DNA of 64,000 nt from Taibaiella koreensis (lineage in GTDB: Bacteria > Bacteroidota > Bacteroidia > Chitinophagales > Chitinophagaceae): contig NZ_QVNU01000002.1 of assembly GCF_003545715.1 (NCBI RefSeq), forward strand, positions 248,001 to 312,000, in the 5' to 3' direction. The translations under genes were made by a program, and so were the position numbers. Under the pieces are notes generated by a model. It searched no databases. It worked only from the letters and a program-made list of their open reading frames with translations, and was not told where the DNA came from. Of this stretch, positions 24,562 to 33,696 are shown piece after piece (the first letter of the stretch is position 1; each line of letters begins with the position of its first letter).

Positions 24562-24580
24562 TATCTTTGCAACTAAGATA
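24562..24580 (+). promoter_or_regulatory. Promoter -7 element and candidate MarR operator
   Basis: TATCTTTG (24562-24569) is a consensus -7 box. It is overlapped by a perfect palindrome, TATCTT-N7-AAGATA (24562-24580), with another AAGATAA nearby before the MarR start at 24599. This is the expected place for an autoregulatory MarR site. Confidence 0.6.
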
Positions 24581-24598
24581 ATTAGACAATAAGATAAA

Positions 24599-25081
24599 AT
24601 GGATAAAGATATCGTCAAACGGGTACGAAAGCTGACACAGCAATATGCCTATACTTCTATCCGCATGCATGAAGCGGTAGCCCACAAGGCGGGGCTTTCG
24701 GGGACCGATCATAAATACCTCGGCTTCCTTCTTGAAAGAGGGGCGATGACGGCAGGCGAGCTATCCCGGTTGACTGGTCTCACGACCGGAGCCGTTACCG
24801 GCCTTATCGATCGCTTCGAAAAGAAAGGACTGGTAAAAAGAACATTCGCCGAAGACGACAGGAGAAAGGTCATTATAGAGCCGCGTACCGAACGTATCAT
24901 GGCCCTGCTCCAGCCCCTCTATAAGGAGTACAGGAGCAGGTCGGAGCAACTGACCACAACTTTTTCAGAAAAAGAGATCAGGGTTATCGAGACCTACTTT
25001 CTGAAAGCGATCGAGCTGATGGCTGATGTCACGGATAAACTCAATATTAAACCTTTACCGAAGCAAAAAAACAGAAAATGA
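24599..25081 (+). CDS. MarR-family transcriptional regulator
   Basis: A 160-residue winged-helix protein. The core reads H-K-Y-L-G-F-L-L-E-R-G, then M-T-A-G-E-L-S-R-L-T-G-L-T-T-G-A-V-T-G-L-I-D-R-F-E-K-K-G-L-V-K-R, followed by the wing D-D-R-R-K-V. Its last 4 nt overlap the start of the rifampin phosphotransferase gene (ATGA), so it is almost certainly the local regulator of that gene. A palindrome on its promoter suggests autorepression relieved by a small molecule, possibly a rifamycin. Confidence 0.93.
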   Translation: MDKDIVKRVRKLTQQYAYTSIRMHEAVAHKAGLSGTDHKYLGFLLERGAMTAGELSRLTGLTTGAVTGLIDRFEKKGLVKRTFAEDDRRKVIIEPRTERIMALLQPLYKEYRSRSEQLTTTFSEKEIRVIETYFLKAIELMADVTDKLNIKPLPKQKNRK

Positions 25082-27687
25082 ACACCTGCATTTTTGATTT
25101 AAAGCAACTAGACAGAACAAAGCTGGCGATAGCCGGTGGTAAAGGCGCCAACCTGGGAGAGCTATGCCATATCGAAGGCATACAAGTACCAGCTGGTTTT
25201 TGCATCAGCACAGCAGCTTATCAGCAGCTCATCGAAAGCAACAGTATGCTGAAGGGACTATTGGATGAGCTGGCGGCACTTAAACCAGCCGAAGGTGACA
25301 GCATCAGTACCCTTAGCGCAAAGATCCGCGCTGCTATCGAAAGCGCGCCTATCCCGCCCGCCCTGGCTGGCGAGATTGGCCAACACCTCGAAAGACTGGG
25401 CCGTAATAGTTGCTATGCTGTAAGATCCAGCGCTACCGCCGAAGACCTGCCCACAGCTTCTTTTGCCGGCCAGCAGGATAGTTACCTGAACATCTGCGGG
25501 GAGCAGGCCATTTTAGAACAGGTACGCCGGTGCTGGGCATCGTTGTTCACGGAGCGTGCTGTTATTTATCGTCTTCAGAACGGGTTTGATCACCGTAAGG
25601 TCTATCTTTCTGTGATTGTGCAACGAATGGTATTTCCCGGGGTATCCGGCATACTATTCACCGCCGACCCGGTCACAGGCAACAGGAAGGTAACCGCCAT
25701 CGACGCCAGCTTCGGCCTTGGCGAAAGTCTGGTCTCCGGCCGGGTCAATGCAGATCACTATAAGGTACGCGACGGCAGGATACCGGATAAAAAAACAGGC
25801 GACAAAAAGATCGCCATTTATGCAGCCCAGAAAGGCGGCACACAGGAAGTTGCTGTTGAACCGGAACAGCAGCACACGCAAGCCCTGACAGATGAACAGA
25901 TCCTGCAACTGACGCAGATAGGCCGTAAGATCGAAGCACATTTCGGCTATCCGCAGGACATCGAGTGGTGCCGCTCCGGCAACGTCTTTTATATTGTTCA
26001 GAGCCGGCCCATTACGACACTGTACCCGGTGCCGGAAGCAAACGACACCGCTCATCACGTCTATGTATCCGTAGGCCACCAGCAAATGATGACGGATGCA
26101 ATGAAACCTTTGGGCTTGTCCTTATGGCAGCTGACCGCTCACCGGCCTATGTATGAAGCCGGAGGAAGATTGTTTGTCGATGTAGCGCCGGACCTGGCTT
26201 CGGCATCGGGAAGAGAAATGCTGGTCAATGTTCTGGGAAAATCGGATCCGCTCATCAAGGCGGCTCTAACGACGATTATCGAACGGGACGATCTTATTCC
26301 GTTGCAGCCGGGTGAAGAGCAGAAAGAAGGAGCTGGTCAAAGCGCGCAAAGCAGACCTGACTTCCAGGCGCAGATCGAATACGACCCTGTGATCGTCCCC
26401 GGCCTGATTCAGCGCCGCCAGGAGGGTAGGAAAGCTTTGCAGCAAGACATCAGCAAGCTATCGGGCCCCGCGCTGATCGATTTTATACTGGAAGACAGGC
26501 AACGGTTAAGAGCAAGCTTATCGGACAAAGAAAGCTTCGCGGTGATTATGACGGCCATGAATGCGGCCTGGTGGCTCAATGAGCATATAGAGAACTGGCT
26601 GGGGGAAAAGAACGTAGCGGATATACTCGCCCAATCGGTACCGGGCAACGTTACTTCGGAAATGGGTCTGGCGTTGCTGGATGTCGCCGATGTGATACGT
26701 CCTTATCCCGAAGTCGTGGCTTACCTGCAGCAAGCAAAGGAGGATCATTTTCTTGATGGCATGCTATCGCTTGAAGGAGGGCGTGAAAGCCGCAAAGCGA
26801 TCGATGCTTTCCTGGATCAATACGGGATGCGCTGTGCCGGAGAAATAGACATTACACGCACCCGCTGGCGGGAGCAGCCCGCTATACTGGCGCCCCTGAT
26901 CCTGAATAATGTACGGAATGCCCCTTCCGGCGAAGGTCGAAGGCGGTTTGAACAGGGCCTGCAGGAAGCATCAAAAAAGGAACAGGAGCTGCTCGTACGA
27001 CTGGCCCTGTTACCGGATGGCGAAGAAAAAGCCCGGGAAACCAAACGAATGATCGATCTGCTGCGGCACTATGCCGGCTACCGTGAATATCCGAAGTACG
27101 ATATCGTCAGCCGTTATTTCATCTATAAGCTGGCCCTGCTCAAGGAAGCAAGAGACCTCGTACAGGCCGGTGTGCTACGCGAACAGGAAGATATCTATTA
27201 CCTGACCTTTGCGGAGTTCCGTGAGGTGCTGGACAGCCACAGGGCAGACCATCAACTCATCGCGGAACGTAAAGAAGCCTTTCGCCACTATGAAAAACTA
27301 TCGCCCCCACGCGTAATGACCTCCGAAGGGGAAAGGATCGCAGGCGCCTATAAGCGTGAAGACCTGCCCGGCAATGCCATAGCGGGACTTGCTGTCTCTT
27401 CGGGTATGGCAGAAGGCAGAGCCCGTGTGATCCTGGACATGAAAGATGCCGATATCGAAGAAGGAGACATTCTTGTAACTACCTTTACCGATCCCAGCTG
27501 GACACCCTTGTTCGTATCCCTGAGGGGCCTGGTGACCGAAGTGGGCGGCCTCATGACGCATGGCGCTGTGATCGCAAGGGAGTACGGCCTGCCTGCCGTT
27601 GTCAGCGTGGAAAACGCCACCCGCCTTATCCGCGACGGTCAGCGCATCCGTGTGCACGGGACCGAAGGGTATGTGGAGCTCCTGTAA
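25078..27687 (+). CDS. rph: Rifampin (rifamycin) phosphotransferase
   Basis: An 869-residue protein with three domains in Rph order: an N-terminal PEP-synthase-like ATP-grasp domain (about 1-315; G-G-K-G-A-N-L-G-E-L and V-R-S-S-A-T-A-E-D-L-P), a long central substrate domain (about 325-755), and a C-terminal phosphohistidine swivel domain. The catalytic His828 is in L-M-T-H-G-A-V-I-A-R-E-Y-G. The length and the ending G-T-E-G-Y-V-E-L-L match known Rph enzymes (about 867 residues), which transfer the beta-phosphate of ATP to rifamycins, giving AMP and phosphate. A PEP synthase would be shorter, with a PEP-binding domain after the swivel. It is translationally coupled to the MarR gene. Confidence 0.88.
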   Translation: MNTCIFDLKQLDRTKLAIAGGKGANLGELCHIEGIQVPAGFCISTAAYQQLIESNSMLKGLLDELAALKPAEGDSISTLSAKIRAAIESAPIPPALAGEIGQHLERLGRNSCYAVRSSATAEDLPTASFAGQQDSYLNICGEQAILEQVRRCWASLFTERAVIYRLQNGFDHRKVYLSVIVQRMVFPGVSGILFTADPVTGNRKVTAIDASFGLGESLVSGRVNADHYKVRDGRIPDKKTGDKKIAIYAAQKGGTQEVAVEPEQQHTQALTDEQILQLTQIGRKIEAHFGYPQDIEWCRSGNVFYIVQSRPITTLYPVPEANDTAHHVYVSVGHQQMMTDAMKPLGLSLWQLTAHRPMYEAGGRLFVDVAPDLASASGREMLVNVLGKSDPLIKAALTTIIERDDLIPLQPGEEQKEGAGQSAQSRPDFQAQIEYDPVIVPGLIQRRQEGRKALQQDISKLSGPALIDFILEDRQRLRASLSDKESFAVIMTAMNAAWWLNEHIENWLGEKNVADILAQSVPGNVTSEMGLALLDVADVIRPYPEVVAYLQQAKEDHFLDGMLSLEGGRESRKAIDAFLDQYGMRCAGEIDITRTRWREQPAILAPLILNNVRNAPSGEGRRRFEQGLQEASKKEQELLVRLALLPDGEEKARETKRMIDLLRHYAGYREYPKYDIVSRYFIYKLALLKEARDLVQAGVLREQEDIYYLTFAEFREVLDSHRADHQLIAERKEAFRHYEKLSPPRVMTSEGERIAGAYKREDLPGNAIAGLAVSSGMAEGRARVILDMKDADIEEGDILVTTFTDPSWTPLFVSLRGLVTEVGGLMTHGAVIAREYGLPAVVSVENATRLIRDGQRIRVHGTEGYVELL

Positions 27688-27722
27688 CCATGTACGCCAG
27701 GAGCCTGTTTCCAAAAATTACG

Positions 27723-27776
27723 TCTCAAGCCTGTTCACATTTCGAATCGCCCGATGTGACAGGCTTGAGATTTTTT
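27723..27776 (+). terminator. Strong intrinsic terminator
   Basis: A 17-bp stem (one bulge), TCTCAAGCCTGT-T-CACAT with ATGTGACAGGCTTGAGA, followed by TTTTTT. It ends the rph operon and also faces the convergent AraC-type gene. Confidence 0.85.
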
Positions 27777-27814
27777 AAGACAGCTTGTTTATACTATATG
27801 CTGCCGTAAGCGAT

Positions 27815-28762
27815 CTATCGCCGCAACTGGCTGGGTGTAATATGAAACTGCTTTTTAAAGGCAGCCGTAAAGTGATGCGGGTATTGATACCCCACCTTGT
27901 CGGCAACTTCATGTACCGGCAAGCCTTCTTCCAGCAGCAATCTACGGGCTTCCCGCATACGAACCGAATGCAGGTAACCGAATACCGTAGTACCGAACAA
28001 CTGCTTGAAGCCACTCTTAAGCTTCATAGCGTTAATGCCGGCCCTGCGGGAAAGCACCGCTATAGAGGCCGGCTGGTCAAAATGCTGCTCCAGGTAGGTT
28101 TTGATATCTTGAAGGCAGGCAATATGTTCTTTCTTCAGCTTAACAGCCGGCGTCTGACTGCGTTTATCCAGCTGCCCTATTTGCAGCAGGAACAATTCGA
28201 TAGTCTTAGCCTCCAGGAATAAGTGTTTCAAGCGGCCCTGGAAGGGGGCATGATACATGTCGTCGATAATGCTGTACATCCCGGGCGACATGGCGGCCGT
28301 AAAGTCAAGCGAAGGCATATGCAGGGGCGCATGCTTGCTGAAAGCGGATAAGAACGCACTTTCTTCATGAAACAAATGATGGAAGATCGCCTCAGACAGA
28401 CCCAGCTCAAAAAAACGGCATCTCTTTTCCCCGGTAGGGCTGATATACAGTTCGTAGGGGCCTGGTGTTTCGGGATAGACGACAAATTGTCCTTCGGCGA
28501 TACCCTGCCGGCTTTTGCTTACCGGCGAAGGGTCGGCTATCCTGAAATGAGAAACGATCGTGGTTTTATCAGGCTGAAAAGTCAGCACTCTTTCACTGGG
28601 ATTGGTATAGCTACCCCATTTCAAATTGATCTGACCGAAAAATTTCTCGTGCAGCTCCATGCGGTAGCCCGACGCATCCTGTAGCACCTGGTCGGTCTCG
28701 GCACAGGCTGGACCCGGCATAGTGCCCTCCGATTGACTATTCATGGTTAAGATGGGGTTCAT
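27815..28762 (-). CDS. AraC-family transcriptional regulator
   Basis: A 315-residue protein with an N-terminal ligand-type region and a C-terminal AraC/XylS double helix-turn-helix (about 220-315; S-R-R-A-G-I-N-A-M-K-L-K-S-G-F-K-Q-L-F-G, then V-A-D-K-V-G-Y-Q-Y-P-H-H-F-T-A-A-F-K-K). The start at 28762 has an unusually good Shine-Dalgarno sequence for this organism (AGGAGG at 28770-28775). It is divergent from the FMN reductase/efflux genes and likely regulates them. Confidence 0.92.
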   Translation of the reverse strand: MNPILTMNSQSEGTMPGPACAETDQVLQDASGYRMELHEKFFGQINLKWGSYTNPSERVLTFQPDKTTIVSHFRIADPSPVSKSRQGIAEGQFVVYPETPGPYELYISPTGEKRCRFFELGLSEAIFHHLFHEESAFLSAFSKHAPLHMPSLDFTAAMSPGMYSIIDDMYHAPFQGRLKHLFLEAKTIELFLLQIGQLDKRSQTPAVKLKKEHIACLQDIKTYLEQHFDQPASIAVLSRRAGINAMKLKSGFKQLFGTTVFGYLHSVRMREARRLLLEEGLPVHEVADKVGYQYPHHFTAAFKKQFHITPSQLRR

Positions 28763-28824
28763 TATACTTCCTCCTGCGTTGATCTGATTTCCTCTTCCGT
28801 TGACAACGCCCCGGACGGCGCATC

Positions 28825-28832
28825 TACTTTTG
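28825..28832 (+). promoter_or_regulatory. -7 element before FMN reductase/MFS genes
   Basis: TACTTTTG (TAnnTTTG) with a TTG (28800-28802) 22 nt upstream as a -33 candidate. The ATG at 28857 is 24 nt downstream. Confidence 0.55.
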
Positions 28833-28856
28833 CGTGTACAAAATTACAGGATAAAA

Positions 28857-29417
28857 ATGGAAGCAGCTATCTTATCAGGAAGCATCCGGCCGGGACGGCA
28901 AAGCCATCGCCTGGCCTGTTATCTTCAGGCGCAGATGATAACCAAGGGGTGGAGCGTAAGCCTGATCGACTTAAAAAACCATGCCCTGCCGGTATTTGGC
29001 TCAGATCTGCCGGACCAGGCGCGGCTACATGTCGAAGACATAACCGCACGCCTGAAGGCTGCGCATGCCGTGGTCTTCGTAACGCCCGAATACCTGAGCA
29101 ATATTCCCGCCGCCTTGAAAAATGTGCTGGAGTATTGCGGGAGTACGCTCACCGCAAAAGTCGCCGGCATTGCATCGGCGTCGGCATCAAAATTCGGTGG
29201 TCTCCATGCTTCCAACAGCCTGCAGCTCACCTTGCTTAATCTCGGCGCTTACCTGGCGCCAAGGCGGCTGCTGGCGCCTGAGATCCATCTCGCCTTTAAC
29301 GAAGACGGCACACCCCGGCAAGACGAGCTCCGGGAACAGGCGGGCAAATTTATAGAGACCTTATCTGCCTATACCCGCCTTATCCATAACGAGATGCTTC
29401 CGCACGAAGTGAAGTAA
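28857..29417 (+). CDS. NADPH-dependent FMN reductase-family protein
   Basis: A 186-residue flavodoxin-like protein; start chosen at the ATG at 28857. Motifs are I-L-S-G-S-I-R-P-G-R-Q-S (phosphate loop) and T-P-E-Y-L-S-N-I-P-A-A-L-K-N-V-L-E-Y. It is 17 nt before the MFS efflux gene, so the two form an operon, with a divergent AraC regulator. It probably reduces quinone- or nitro-type compounds that the efflux pump or regulator responds to. Confidence 0.9.
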   Translation: MEAAILSGSIRPGRQSHRLACYLQAQMITKGWSVSLIDLKNHALPVFGSDLPDQARLHVEDITARLKAAHAVVFVTPEYLSNIPAALKNVLEYCGSTLTAKVAGIASASASKFGGLHASNSLQLTLLNLGAYLAPRRLLAPEIHLAFNEDGTPRQDELREQAGKFIETLSAYTRLIHNEMLPHEVK

Positions 29418-29434
29418 AACCTGTTCCGTACACG

Positions 29435-30637
29435 ATGCTTAGAACAAATTTCCGCAGTCCCTTTCCCGTATTGCTGTTGGCTACCTTTATCGATCTGGTC
29501 GGCATTGGTATCTTGCAGCCGGTATTGCCTTTCCTGGTGGCCCGGTATACGCAGATGCATATGGCACTGTATGTGGGCATCATCACCGCATTGTTTGCCT
29601 TTTGTGAATTTCTCTCAGCGCCGGCGCTGGGCTTGCTCAGCGACAGGTATGGCCGGCGGCCCGTATTGCTGCTGAGCATGGTGGGATCGGCATTAGGTTA
29701 CCTGCTGCTGGGCTTCGGCAATACTTTGTGGTTGCTTTTCCTGGGACGGATCATTGACGGACTAACGGCGGGGAATATCAGTACGATCTTTGCTTATGTC
29801 GCCGATATCACACCGCCTGGCGAGCGGGCAAAACGCTACGGCATTATTGGCGGCGCCATAGGCCTGGGTTTCATTGTCGGTCCGGCCATCGGCGGCTTCG
29901 CGGCCCGCCTGGGCTTGTCGGCTCCTATGTACCTGGCGGCGGCGCTTTGCCTGTTCAATTTCGGCTGGGCTTATTTTGCCTTGCCCGAAACGATCGTCCC
30001 GCACCCGGCACACCGTCCGTTCCGATGGCCAGAAATTAATCCCATGGCTGCTTTCAAAGGCTTACAGTCCAACCGGGCCTTACGGTCTTTGCTCATCGCA
30101 TCGGTATTTCACTTTATTGCCTTTGCCCAGCTACAGGGCAATATCACGGTCTACTTTAAAGAAGTATTAAGCTGGGACACGACACAGATGGGTATGATAT
30201 TCCTGATGGTGGGCATCGCCGACCTGGCAACCCAGGGCTTCCTGGTGGGCAGGCTCCACGCTTATTCCGACGAAAAGAGATTAGCCGTAATGGGCATCAG
30301 CATCGCCGGTATCATGTACCTGCTCATCGCATCGCTGCAGTGGCGGCATACGATGGGAGCCGTGTATGTGATCTACCTGGTCTACGCCTTTGGCAAAGGG
30401 CTGTTTGAGCCTTCGATGAGCGCCCTGGTGTCTCAGGCAGCCAACGACCGGGAACAAGGCAAAGCGCAAGGTACTTACCAGTCGCTGCAATCGCTTACAA
30501 GAGTAATTGGGCCGGTTACCGCCGCACTCCTTTATGGCATTTACAAAGGCCTGCCTTACCTCGTTTGCGCTGTCCTTACTTTTGTCTCTGCAGCTTTGTT
30601 TACGATGTTAAGGCGACAAGCAGGTAGCAAACCCTAA
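29435..30637 (+). CDS. MFS drug efflux transporter, TetA-like
   Basis: A 400-residue protein with twelve predicted membrane helices. The loop 2-3 motif reads G-L-L-S-D-R-Y-G-R-R-P-V, typical of drug:H+ antiporters. F-I-D-L-V-G-I-G-I-L-Q-P-V-L-P near the N-terminus and G-F-I-V-G-P-A-I-G-G (motif C) strongly resemble TetA-type tetracycline exporters. Substrate assignment to tetracycline is not proven. It is co-transcribed with the FMN reductase gene. Confidence 0.88.
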   Translation: MLRTNFRSPFPVLLLATFIDLVGIGILQPVLPFLVARYTQMHMALYVGIITALFAFCEFLSAPALGLLSDRYGRRPVLLLSMVGSALGYLLLGFGNTLWLLFLGRIIDGLTAGNISTIFAYVADITPPGERAKRYGIIGGAIGLGFIVGPAIGGFAARLGLSAPMYLAAALCLFNFGWAYFALPETIVPHPAHRPFRWPEINPMAAFKGLQSNRALRSLLIASVFHFIAFAQLQGNITVYFKEVLSWDTTQMGMIFLMVGIADLATQGFLVGRLHAYSDEKRLAVMGISIAGIMYLLIASLQWRHTMGAVYVIYLVYAFGKGLFEPSMSALVSQAANDREQGKAQGTYQSLQSLTRVIGPVTAALLYGIYKGLPYLVCAVLTFVSAALFTMLRRQAGSKP

Positions 30638-30696
30638 AGAATACCGTGCGTCAATGTGCCAGCCGTGAAAACCGATAGCAGCCGTATGATCAAAAT

Positions 30697-31032
30697 TTAT
30701 TTCCGCCGGGTATAGTAGTATTTATTGCTGATTTGCAATTTGTCGCCCGACACGGAGCAAGCCAAAGTATCGCCTACAAGCCCAAAGCCGGACTCAAATA
30801 TGGAGGTGATCAGCTTCTGCTCCTGGTACAAGTATTGATATGTCCCCTCTACCGGCTTTGGAATGCCTACCAAAAGCACGGAATACTTTCCGTCTTTCGT
30901 AAATTCCCTGCTGGTAAAGCCCTGGTTAATGTCGTCGGCATCCCATATACCAACTATTGAAAGCGCCTCCGGGCTATCTTTGGAACAGGCAGAAAGCAAT
31001 ACTAAAGGCAATAAAAATTTCAGTTTTTTCAT
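30697..31032 (-). CDS. Small hypothetical lipoprotein
   Basis: A 111-residue protein with a lipoprotein signal (L-L-S-A-C, Cys16). The mature part (I-V-G-I-W-D-A-D-D, then K-D-G-K-Y-S-V) resembles lipocalin-like small periplasmic/outer-membrane proteins. It is convergent with the MFS gene, and it is the first gene of the A/T-richer region leading to the RHS locus. Confidence 0.7.
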   Translation of the reverse strand: MKKLKFLLPLVLLSACSKDSPEALSIVGIWDADDINQGFTSREFTKDGKYSVLLVGIPKPVEGTYQYLYQEQKLITSIFESGFGLVGDTLACSVSGDKLQISNKYYYTRRK

Positions 31033-31143
31033 GTGGTGATTCAGAAGCTATGTTTGTTTGTTCTCTTTGTTTGATTTTGTCGAAAGAATTCGTGTGTCAG
31101 CAGGTGCTGAAGACGCTATGCACTTTCGCATTTTGAAGACAGT

Positions 31144-31875
31144 TCACCATTTGGAATAACTGTAAAGGCTGCTGCTTATTGTTTTCTTTCGCAGCATATC
31201 AACTGTCTTCGTACTAATTAATTGTCCTTCTCTGTCGTAGGCAAACGATTTCCTGTAGTGAAAAATTGCTGTATCCTCGTTCAGTATTCCTTCGAATGCC
31301 ATGAGCCGGTTCTTGCTGACATAGAGCATTATTTTTGTGAGTACTTTTCCGTACAAAAAAGGGGAATAGTCTGCGCCGGTTTTCATGCTTACATCGGTAT
31401 TGAGGTCATAGGTCAAAGTGTCAATACCTTTCGAACCAATATGATTGGTTTTTCTCTGCCCAACTTTGTCCCTAAGAACTGAGTTTAAATAGCAGAGGTC
31501 TTCATCTAGCAATCCCAACTTGTTCAGATATGAAATATGGTTCACACATTCATGTTTCGGTAAAACAAAATCCGTTGCGTAGTGGCGATCCAGAACCCGC
31601 CCGTTTGCCCCATACATTAGCTTTGCATCCCCTGTTAAGTTGTACTTACCATTCGTTTCTTTAGAATATTGATTTATCTTCACAAGCCTTCCCGCTTTAT
31701 ATTGATAGCTAAATGAATCCAATGGCAATGCTATTGATTGAATCAGTGAGTTAGAGAAGTAATACTTTTTAGTTATACTATCTGATTTAACGGAAACCCT
31801 TACTCTCTGAGGTTGAGCCAGCGAACAGAAAGAGGATATTATTGATATAATGACTACTAAGGTAGCTTTAGTCAT
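31144..31875 (-). CDS. Hypothetical exported protein with YD-repeat-like segments
   Basis: A 243-residue protein with start chosen at the ATG at 31875. Signal peptide about 1-20 (ending F-C-S-L-A-Q). Y-Q-Y-K-A-G-R-L-V-K-I, M-Y-G-A-N-G-R-V-L and F-A-Y-D-R-E-G-Q-L-I resemble the tyrosine-rich beta-strand repeats of RHS/YD proteins, though much less regular. It lies on the same strand as, and downstream of, the orphan RHS tip. It may be an immunity-type or accessory exported protein. Function not recognised. Confidence 0.6.
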   Translation of the reverse strand: MTKATLVVIISIISSFCSLAQPQRVRVSVKSDSITKKYYFSNSLIQSIALPLDSFSYQYKAGRLVKINQYSKETNGKYNLTGDAKLMYGANGRVLDRHYATDFVLPKHECVNHISYLNKLGLLDEDLCYLNSVLRDKVGQRKTNHIGSKGIDTLTYDLNTDVSMKTGADYSPFLYGKVLTKIMLYVSKNRLMAFEGILNEDTAIFHYRKSFAYDREGQLISTKTVDMLRKKTISSSLYSYSKW

Positions 31876-31933
31876 ATAGTTGTAGCGCTTTAAGCGGCAC
31901 ACGAAAGGATTCGTGCCAGCAGGGGCATCAAAT

Positions 31934-32329
31934 TTATTGTTTAACAAATAGACCGATCAAATCATCCGTTTCATAAAGCTTGTGCTTGTCTCCCGCTTTC
32001 CACACATCTTTGTCATCTACTAATATTGCTCCCTGCATGTCTGTTTCAATCTCAAATGCTTTTTTATTAAGCAATTTATAAATAAGCTTCTCTCTAAGGC
32101 TAATCGTATATTCATTTCCAACTACAATTTTCATTTTTTTCTTGGATAGGCGCTTCTCTTTTGAATCTGGTATCCGTTTCGAAATAATAATACCATTAAT
32201 AGTATCCTTTCCTGAAACAGTTATAAGATAATGTTTGGCAGTAGAATCTATTTTCAGCACTTTTATTTTTTGTCCGTTTGACATAAATGCTACGGCAATA
32301 AGCCATATAGTTATTGTCAATTTCTTCAT
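31934..32329 (-). CDS. Hypothetical exported protein (131 aa)
   Basis: Signal peptide about 1-19 (A-F-M-S-N-G-Q). The mature part is rich in Lys and Ile and has no recognised domain. It lies downstream of the displaced RHS tip and its neighbouring gene, and upstream of another exported protein gene on the same strand. An immunity or toxin-related role is a guess from position only. Confidence 0.55.
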   Translation of the reverse strand: MKKLTITIWLIAVAFMSNGQKIKVLKIDSTAKHYLITVSGKDTINGIIISKRIPDSKEKRLSKKKMKIVVGNEYTISLREKLIYKLLNKKAFEIETDMQGAILVDDKDVWKAGDKHKLYETDDLIGLFVKQ

Positions 32330-32445
32330 TTTGCCTCAAGTCTAAAATGAAATAGCACTTTTCCCGTTTCTGGGCAAACAAAGTAATTTGAATATTCTGA
32401 GTTCCATTGCATTTTGTTGTCGACTCATCAATAGATATCAGAAAA

Positions 32446-32859
32446 TTAAGGGTAGACAACCTCGTAATAGTTTCCAGACATTAGGTTAATAAGCGCTATC
32501 GCTTTCTCAGATTTCTTTTTTAATCTAAATTGAATACATGTAATCAGTGTCTGTTTACCAGTCATTGACACAATAAATTTCAAAACGAACATTTTCTTTC
32601 CGTAGCTTATATTCTTTGCATTTATCCCGGGTTCTATACTATAGCCGTTTTTAGCAAAATCAATCTTGCTCTTTTCTAAATTCACTTCTGTAATAATGTA
32701 AATGTCTGCCTTGTCATCCTTGATTTTTTGTCTGAAGTTTTCCAGAGACGCGTTTATCGCCTCCTCAACAGATTTTACTTTAATTGTATCTTGTTGAGCG
32801 TAACTCGATACATGCAAAAGAAGAATAAAGCCAAACAATAGCAAAGAGAAGCGTTTCAT
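32446..32859 (-). CDS. Hypothetical exported protein, candidate immunity partner of orphan RHS tip
   Basis: A 137-residue protein with signal peptide about 1-21 (V-S-S-Y-A-Q). The start codon overlaps the stop of the RHS tip gene (ATGA, 4 nt), so the two are translationally coupled. In polymorphic toxin loci the gene directly after the toxin tip usually encodes its immunity protein. The mature domain (I-Y-I-I-T-E-V-N, and [15 protein letters not shown] at the end) is not recognised. Confidence 0.6.
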   Translation of the reverse strand: MKRFSLLLFGFILLLHVSSYAQQDTIKVKSVEEAINASLENFRQKIKDDKADIYIITEVNLEKSKIDFAKNGYSIEPGINAKNISYGKKMFVLKFIVSMTGKQTLITCIQFRLKKKSEKAIALINLMSGNYYEVVYP

Positions 32860-33668
32860 AAGTTTTTATTAGACGGGGCTTGCCTAAAATTATACATTGT
32901 CGTTGTTGTTCCCATCTGGGAGCTTGGCGGTCTTACTATATCTATTACCTCACCACTTGGATGGCTATGAAATTCACTTCTTGCATCTACATCAACATCA
33001 ATTCGTATTGAAGCATGGGGGTCCGTTTTAGGATTAGAAACAGGGCCAGGCATTGCAGTGGTTACATTTCCTTCTTGACTGATACCGCCACCGTACTCCC
33101 TATTATTAGCTGCCGAAGTTCCGCCTTTGCCGTTGTCCTTATTTACTTCAGCAACCATTTGCTGCCTTACATTTGGGTTTCCTTCGATTTCCACACTATT
33201 ATCGTATGCTATACTATTAGCTTTGAACGCAGCAGTTTTACCCGAATTCTGCTTAATAAAGTCCTCAGTCTTTGTTGCATCCGCTTTAATAATGCCATTG
33301 GATGGGACACCGCTATCAAAGTCCGTTTGCGTTGTCTTTATCACATTAACTTTTCCGTTATCGACACCATCATTTCCAACTACCTGCCCTTTCTCGTTCC
33401 AAAAATCCGTTGCTAACATCCCATCCAGATCAATAAACCGGATCGGGTTATCAAAGGCATAATTATATGGGCTCCACCTTCTCATTTTTTCGGCCAAAGG
33501 ATCTGCCGTCAGCCATCTTCCTATTTGTGGGTCATAAGGCCTTGCACCGAAGTCGTATAGCTCCAACCCAAAGCTTTTTTCCGGCTCTTTGGTCAGAAAT
33601 TTGTAGCTGTTCGATTGAGTATTCACTGCCTGGCTCGTATTGATGGTCAAACCGTACGGATAATACAT
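32856..33668 (-). CDS. Orphan RHS C-terminal tip with JAB-like toxin domain
   Basis: A 270-residue protein beginning precisely at a conserved RHS-core segment, Y-Y-P-Y-G-L-T-I-N. It contains the core hallmark [15 protein letters not shown] and [19 protein letters not shown], after which a variable tip begins (about residue 85). The tip ends in E232-F-H-S-H-P-S-G, the E...H-x-H-P motif of JAB/JAMM metallo-domains (Toxin-JAB1 type). The expected S-x-x-D ligand is missing, as the protein ends Q-A-P-S-N-K-N-L. No signal peptide is present, so it probably is a silent cassette instead of a secreted toxin. Confidence 0.75.
   Translation of the reverse strand: MYYPYGLTINTSQAVNTQSNSYKFLTKEPEKSFGLELYDFGARPYDPQIGRWLTADPLAEKMRRWSPYNYAFDNPIRFIDLDGMLATDFWNEKGQVVGNDGVDNGKVNVIKTTQTDFDSGVPSNGIIKADATKTEDFIKQNSGKTAAFKANSIAYDNSVEIEGNPNVRQQMVAEVNKDNGKGGTSAANNREYGGGISQEGNVTTAMPGPVSNPKTDPHASIRIDVDVDARSEFHSHPSGEVIDIVRPPSSQMGTTTTMYNFRQAPSNKNL
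33621..33665. repeat. 45-bp direct repeat, copy in orphan RHS tip
   Basis: Matches 35323-35367 with a single mismatch (T/C) and encodes the same residues ([14 protein letters not shown]) in the same frame as the main RHS protein. Confidence 0.9.
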
Positions 33669-33696
33669 TTGCGGCGATCTGCTATTGGGAAAACTA

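Noticed and set aside
25078-27687. Assignment as phosphoenolpyruvate synthase
   Set aside because: The swivel His is at the extreme C-terminus with no PEP-binding TIM barrel after it, and the ending and length match Rph instead.
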